Shown here: positions 6,456-8,592 of the stretch, piece by piece
How positions within the stretch are numbered: the first letter of the stretch is position 1
Layout of the letters: every line of letters begins with the position of its first letter
From: Spirochaeta sp.
Lineage (GTDB): Bacteria > Spirochaetota > Spirochaetia > Sphaerochaetales > Sphaerochaetaceae
DNA: 8,592 nucleotides
Direction: 5' to 3'
Assembly: GCA_020054965.1 (NCBI GenBank)
Contig: JAIMZO010000052.1
Coordinates: 1-8,592, forward strand
Position numbers and translations under genes: made by a program
Notes under the pieces: generated by a model
Seen by the model: the letters and a program-made list of their open reading frames with translations, nothing else
The model's database searches: none
What the model was told of the DNA's origin: nothing

Positions 6456-7163
6456 ATGAGTATTCATATTGTTTCAGATAAAAACAGCATTGCCGATACC
6501 GTTTTGTTGCCTGGGGATCCACTGAGAGCAAAGCATATTGCACAAACATACCTCACCGATGTGGTGCAGTACAACGAGATTCGTGGAATGTATGGATTCA
6601 CTGGTCTGTACCATGGAAACCGTGTCTCTGTACAGGGCACAGGGATGGGCATGCCTTCATTTTCCATCTATGCCCAGGAGTTGATAGACAGCTATGGGGC
6701 CAAACGCCTGGTACGTGTGGGTACCTGTGGAACCATGAGTGAGTCACTCAAGCTCAAGCATGTTCTGATTGTCCAGGGAGCAGACTCTGACAGCGGGATG
6801 AACGTGAACCGTTTCGGAACCTACCAATTTGCGCCAACTGCGACCTTCCCCTTGCTCATGCGTGCCTATGAGAATGCAAAGTCGATGGGTATCGGGTATG
6901 CTGTGGGGAATGTCTTCACCAGTGACCAGTTCTATGACATGAAGGGTGATGAGAAAAAGGCAATTGCACAGTCAGTGGGAACAATGGCAGTCGATATGGA
7001 GACGTGTGAACTCTATACCTTGGCCCATCTCAAGGGCATCGAGGCCCTGACATTGCTTACCGTAAGTGACTCCCTGCTTACCGGTGAACAGGTTTCTCCA
7101 AAAGAGAGGCAGACAACCTTCGACTCGATGGTTGACCTTGCCTTGCAAACCCTCTTCGGCTAA
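6456..7163 (+). CDS. deoD: Purine nucleoside phosphorylase, DeoD type
   Basis: Cytoplasmic hexameric-type purine nucleoside phosphorylase: purine (deoxy)ribonucleoside plus phosphate gives free base plus (deoxy)ribose 1-phosphate, feeding purine salvage and pentose catabolism. The 235 residues match the family (E. coli DeoD 239). Residues corresponding to E. coli DeoD are visible: H4, phosphate-binding G20 and R24 in GDPLR, R43 in EIRGMYGFTG, R87 in RVGTCG, the DMET block (180-183) with ribose-binding E182, and the catalytic acid D205 in TVSDS with R218 in KERQTTF. Position 90 is T where E. coli has a phosphate-contacting serine, a conservative change. D205 marks it as a purine enzyme and argues against uridine phosphorylase. 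TAGGAGG (6444-6450) is 5 bases before the ATG. It is divergent from GH57 and probably monocistronic, although no terminator was found after it. Confidence 0.94.
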   Translation: MSIHIVSDKNSIADTVLLPGDPLRAKHIAQTYLTDVVQYNEIRGMYGFTGLYHGNRVSVQGTGMGMPSFSIYAQELIDSYGAKRLVRVGTCGTMSESLKLKHVLIVQGADSDSGMNVNRFGTYQFAPTATFPLLMRAYENAKSMGIGYAVGNVFTSDQFYDMKGDEKKAIAQSVGTMAVDMETCELYTLAHLKGIEALTLLTVSDSLLTGEQVSPKERQTTFDSMVDLALQTLFG

Positions 7164-7181
7164 GGGGAAAAGAGCCATTGG

Positions 7182-7210
7182 TTGACTAAGCGCTGTGATT
7201 CTTTTACGAT
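7182..7210 (+). promoter_or_regulatory. Candidate promoter for the DUF4912-branching enzyme unit
   Basis: TTGACT (7182-7187, 5 of 6 to consensus) and TACGAT (7205-7210, 4 of 6) are separated by 17 bases within the 89-bp gap after deoD. Initiation near 7217 would leave a leader of about 35 bases including the ribosome site at 7243-7247. A weaker alternative is TTGCGT (7210-7215) with GATACT (7233-7238), but its start would fall on the ribosome site. Read-through from deoD is also possible. Confidence 0.45.
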
Positions 7211-7242
7211 TGCGTAGAAGAACATCCGTCAGGATACTTTTT

Positions 7243-7247
7243 GGGAG
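7243..7247 (+). promoter_or_regulatory. Ribosome binding site that sets the DUF4912 gene start
   Basis: GGGAG ends 5 bases before the ATG at 7253. The in-frame TTG at 7241 lies upstream of this site, has no site of its own, and would add only four residues (M/L-G-V-S), so ATG 7253 is preferred. Confidence 0.75.
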
Positions 7248-7252
7248 TAAGC

Positions 7253-7984
7253 ATGATTCTTATCAACATTGATTCCTTGTCTACTACCGAGTTGCAATAT
7301 ATCGCCCAACAGGAATGTTTGAAAGATTGGCAGACACTCGATCGGGAGGAGCTCATCGATGCCTTGGAGGAAGCCTTCGGCGAACAAGACGATGAAGTCT
7401 CTTCGGCACAGAAGGGGAAAATCCATAGAAACAGGTTTTGCAACTCCCTTACCGACTACCGGGGGGATAAGCAGAATCTGAGTGATCTCCCTGGCGTTGA
7501 ACAGTTGCCTGAATCCTATATGGATACATCCATCCATCTCCTGCTCCGTGACCCTCAATGGGCCTATGCCTATTGGTCCCTGTCACCATCTTCCCTTCAA
7601 ATGGTTTTCGGGGAGGATGGACAAGCTCCCAGCAGCTTGTTCCTTCGGGTTCAGGAAACAAGGATTGAGAGCGGGGAAGTATTGTCCTTTGATATCTCAA
7701 TAGAACGTGAGGATACCCAGTGGAATATCAACCTGCCCAATATGGGTTCTTCGTATCTGGTTGATCTTTGCTGGCGTGACTGCAAGGGTAATGAGATGTC
7801 CCTGGCACAGAGCAAGCGTGTCGAAACCTATCCTGCCTACTGGCAGAAGCATAGTGAAGAGTTGGTGGGAGACTACTCCTCCTTCCTGGCAAACTTCTCC
7901 TCCCTGGTAACAAAGGAAGGGGAGATTGTTGATAATCCAGTGATCAGGGATCTCGCACAGACCCTGAGCAAGGGGGTATTGTAA
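7253..7984 (+). CDS. DUF4912 domain protein with Rho-N/SAP-like N-terminus
   Basis: A 243-residue soluble protein with no signal peptide or membrane segment. Residues about 8-42 (SLSTTELQYIAQQ, then a second amphipathic helix around REELIDALEEAF) resemble the short helix-loop-helix of Rho N-terminal/SAP-like domains. A polar linker follows (43-84). The DUF4912 core starts at LPESYMDTSIHLLLRDPQWAYAYW with the first residue at 85: the LPxxY, the RDP and the aromatic W/Y-x-YW pattern are the family hallmark. It continues through beta-rich sequence to about 195 (SYLVDLCWRDCKGN at 167-180). The rest is a helical tail. Biochemical function is not established. The stop codon shares one base with the start of the next gene (TAATG), so it is cotranslated with a GH57 branching enzyme; I infer a role with alpha-glucan or as a partner of that enzyme. 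Confidence 0.85.
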   Translation: MILINIDSLSTTELQYIAQQECLKDWQTLDREELIDALEEAFGEQDDEVSSAQKGKIHRNRFCNSLTDYRGDKQNLSDLPGVEQLPESYMDTSIHLLLRDPQWAYAYWSLSPSSLQMVFGEDGQAPSSLFLRVQETRIESGEVLSFDISIEREDTQWNINLPNMGSSYLVDLCWRDCKGNEMSLAQSKRVETYPAYWQKHSEELVGDYSSFLANFSSLVTKEGEIVDNPVIRDLAQTLSKGVL

Positions 7985-8592
7985 TGGCTAAACCATCAAT
8001 CGCATTCATCCTGAACGCACATCTCCCTTTTGTCAGACACCCTGAATACCCTCGATTCCTTGAGGAAGATTGGCTCTTTGAATCCATCAGTGAGAGTTAT
8101 CTTCCCCTGCTGAGGATGTTCAACAGACTTGTCCAAGACAAGATTCCTTTCAGGATGACCATAAGCCTCTCTCCCACGCTTTGTTGCATGCTCACCGATC
8201 CTGTACTCCAGGAACGGTTCCTTGAGTATCTTGAACGGCATATTGAGCTGGGGGAAAAGGAGGTTGCACGCTGTACGAAGGAACAACCGGAGTTCCTCGA
8301 GATGGCTCAGTTCTACCTGGACCAGGCACGTGAGAACCTTGGAGATTTCCAGGACCGATATCGTGGCAATATCCTCGATGGTTTCAAGGCACTGGAGATG
8401 AGTGGTCACCTGGAACTTGCAACCACCGCTGCAACCCACGCATATCTCCCGCTCTACAAGGATTATCCAACTGCGATCAATGCGCAGGTAGAGCTGGGGG
8501 TGCAGTCCTTTCTTACTACCTTCGGCCATCTCCCCAAGGGATTCTGGTTGCCTGAATGTGGATATTATCCCGGCCTGGAGGAATCATTGAAG
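7984..8592 (+). CDS. GH57 1,4-alpha-glucan branching enzyme, N-terminal part (runs off the window)
   Basis: The first 203 codons of a cytoplasmic GH57 (DUF1957-type) protein of the glycogen branching enzyme group, full length usually about 520-560 residues. It would cut alpha-1,4-glucan and re-attach the piece as an alpha-1,6 branch. Visible motifs: NAHLPFVRHPE (11-21) as GH57 region 1, the FLEEDWLFESISESYLPLL stretch (25-43) typical of this subgroup, ATHAYLPL (150-157) as region 2, and GFWLPECGY (186-194) as region 3, with E191 as the expected nucleophile. The acid/base aspartate of region 4 lies beyond the right edge. The ATG overlaps the DUF4912 stop by one base. No strong Shine-Dalgarno is seen; the closest match is the purine-rich AAGGGGG just upstream, consistent with translational coupling. 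Assignment to branching enzyme and not amylase rests on sequence resemblance. Confidence 0.9.
   Translation, partial: MAKPSIAFILNAHLPFVRHPEYPRFLEEDWLFESISESYLPLLRMFNRLVQDKIPFRMTISLSPTLCCMLTDPVLQERFLEYLERHIELGEKEVARCTKEQPEFLEMAQFYLDQARENLGDFQDRYRGNILDGFKALEMSGHLELATTAATHAYLPLYKDYPTAINAQVELGVQSFLTTFGHLPKGFWLPECGYYPGLEESLK

Noticed and set aside
6353..6457. 35-residue N-terminal extension of the minus-strand GH57 protein
   Set aside because: It would cross the divergent promoter region and overlap the deoD start codon. The translated extension does not resemble GH57 sequence, and its apparent openness is likely by chance.
6456..7163. Uridine phosphorylase instead of purine nucleoside phosphorylase
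   Set aside because: The catalytic-acid TVSD motif, the MYGFTG block and close residue-by-residue agreement with DeoD support the purine enzyme.
7164..7200. Terminator after deoD
   Set aside because: No GC-rich stem followed by T residues could be found; the CCATTGG motif is too short.
7996..8529. Open 177-codon frame on the minus strand opposite the branching enzyme gene
   Set aside because: It lies wholly antisense to a gene with clear GH57 motifs, has no ribosome site or recognisable domain, and fits a chance open frame opposite a biased coding sequence. The same applies to antisense frames inside nadK, recN, GH57 and the DegT-like gene.

Overview
The window looks like ordinary chromosome of a moderate-GC spirochaete, most likely in or near Sphaerochaeta. 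This placement is an inference from recalled protein character: the nadK-recN order, a DUF3536-type GH57 protein, and a DUF4912 gene coupled to a GH57 branching enzyme. A 16S or whole-protein search would be needed to fix it. No mobile element, phage gene, CRISPR array or tRNA was seen. Coding density is high and most junctions overlap or nearly touch.

Layout. Bases 1-51 are the 3' end of a 5S rRNA, so a ribosomal operon runs in from the left; it is closed by a hairpin-plus-T-run terminator at 73-97. A tight plus-strand operon follows at 176-4025: a degenerate DegT/DnrJ-fold protein that lacks the PLP lysine, NAD kinase (nadK), the DNA-repair ATPase RecN, and a very small GNAT-like protein. 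The gaps are +10, -8 and -1 nt, so translation is probably coupled. This operon meets a long minus-strand GH57 (DUF3536-type) gene at 4022-6352 tail to tail, with the two stop codons overlapping.

The GH57 gene and the plus-strand purine nucleoside phosphorylase gene (deoD, 6456-7163) diverge from a 103-bp region. It holds a perfect 10-bp inverted repeat whose arms bracket candidate -10 boxes on both strands. After deoD there is an 89-bp gap with a good promoter candidate. A two-gene unit then starts: a DUF4912 protein with a Rho-N/SAP-like N-terminus (7253-7984), and the first 203 codons of a GH57 1,4-alpha-glucan branching enzyme that runs off the right edge.

How the genes fit together. The left operon combines NADP supply and double-strand-break repair with two small or degenerate enzymes of unknown role. 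The right half is about alpha-glucan handling (two unrelated-subtype GH57 proteins plus DUF4912) and phosphorolytic purine salvage. I see no clearly novel defence or mobile system. The most unusual items are the lysine-less DegT homologue, the symmetrical operator-like repeat in the divergent region, the GH57 gene with no visible Shine-Dalgarno at any in-frame start, and the DUF4912-branching enzyme pair.
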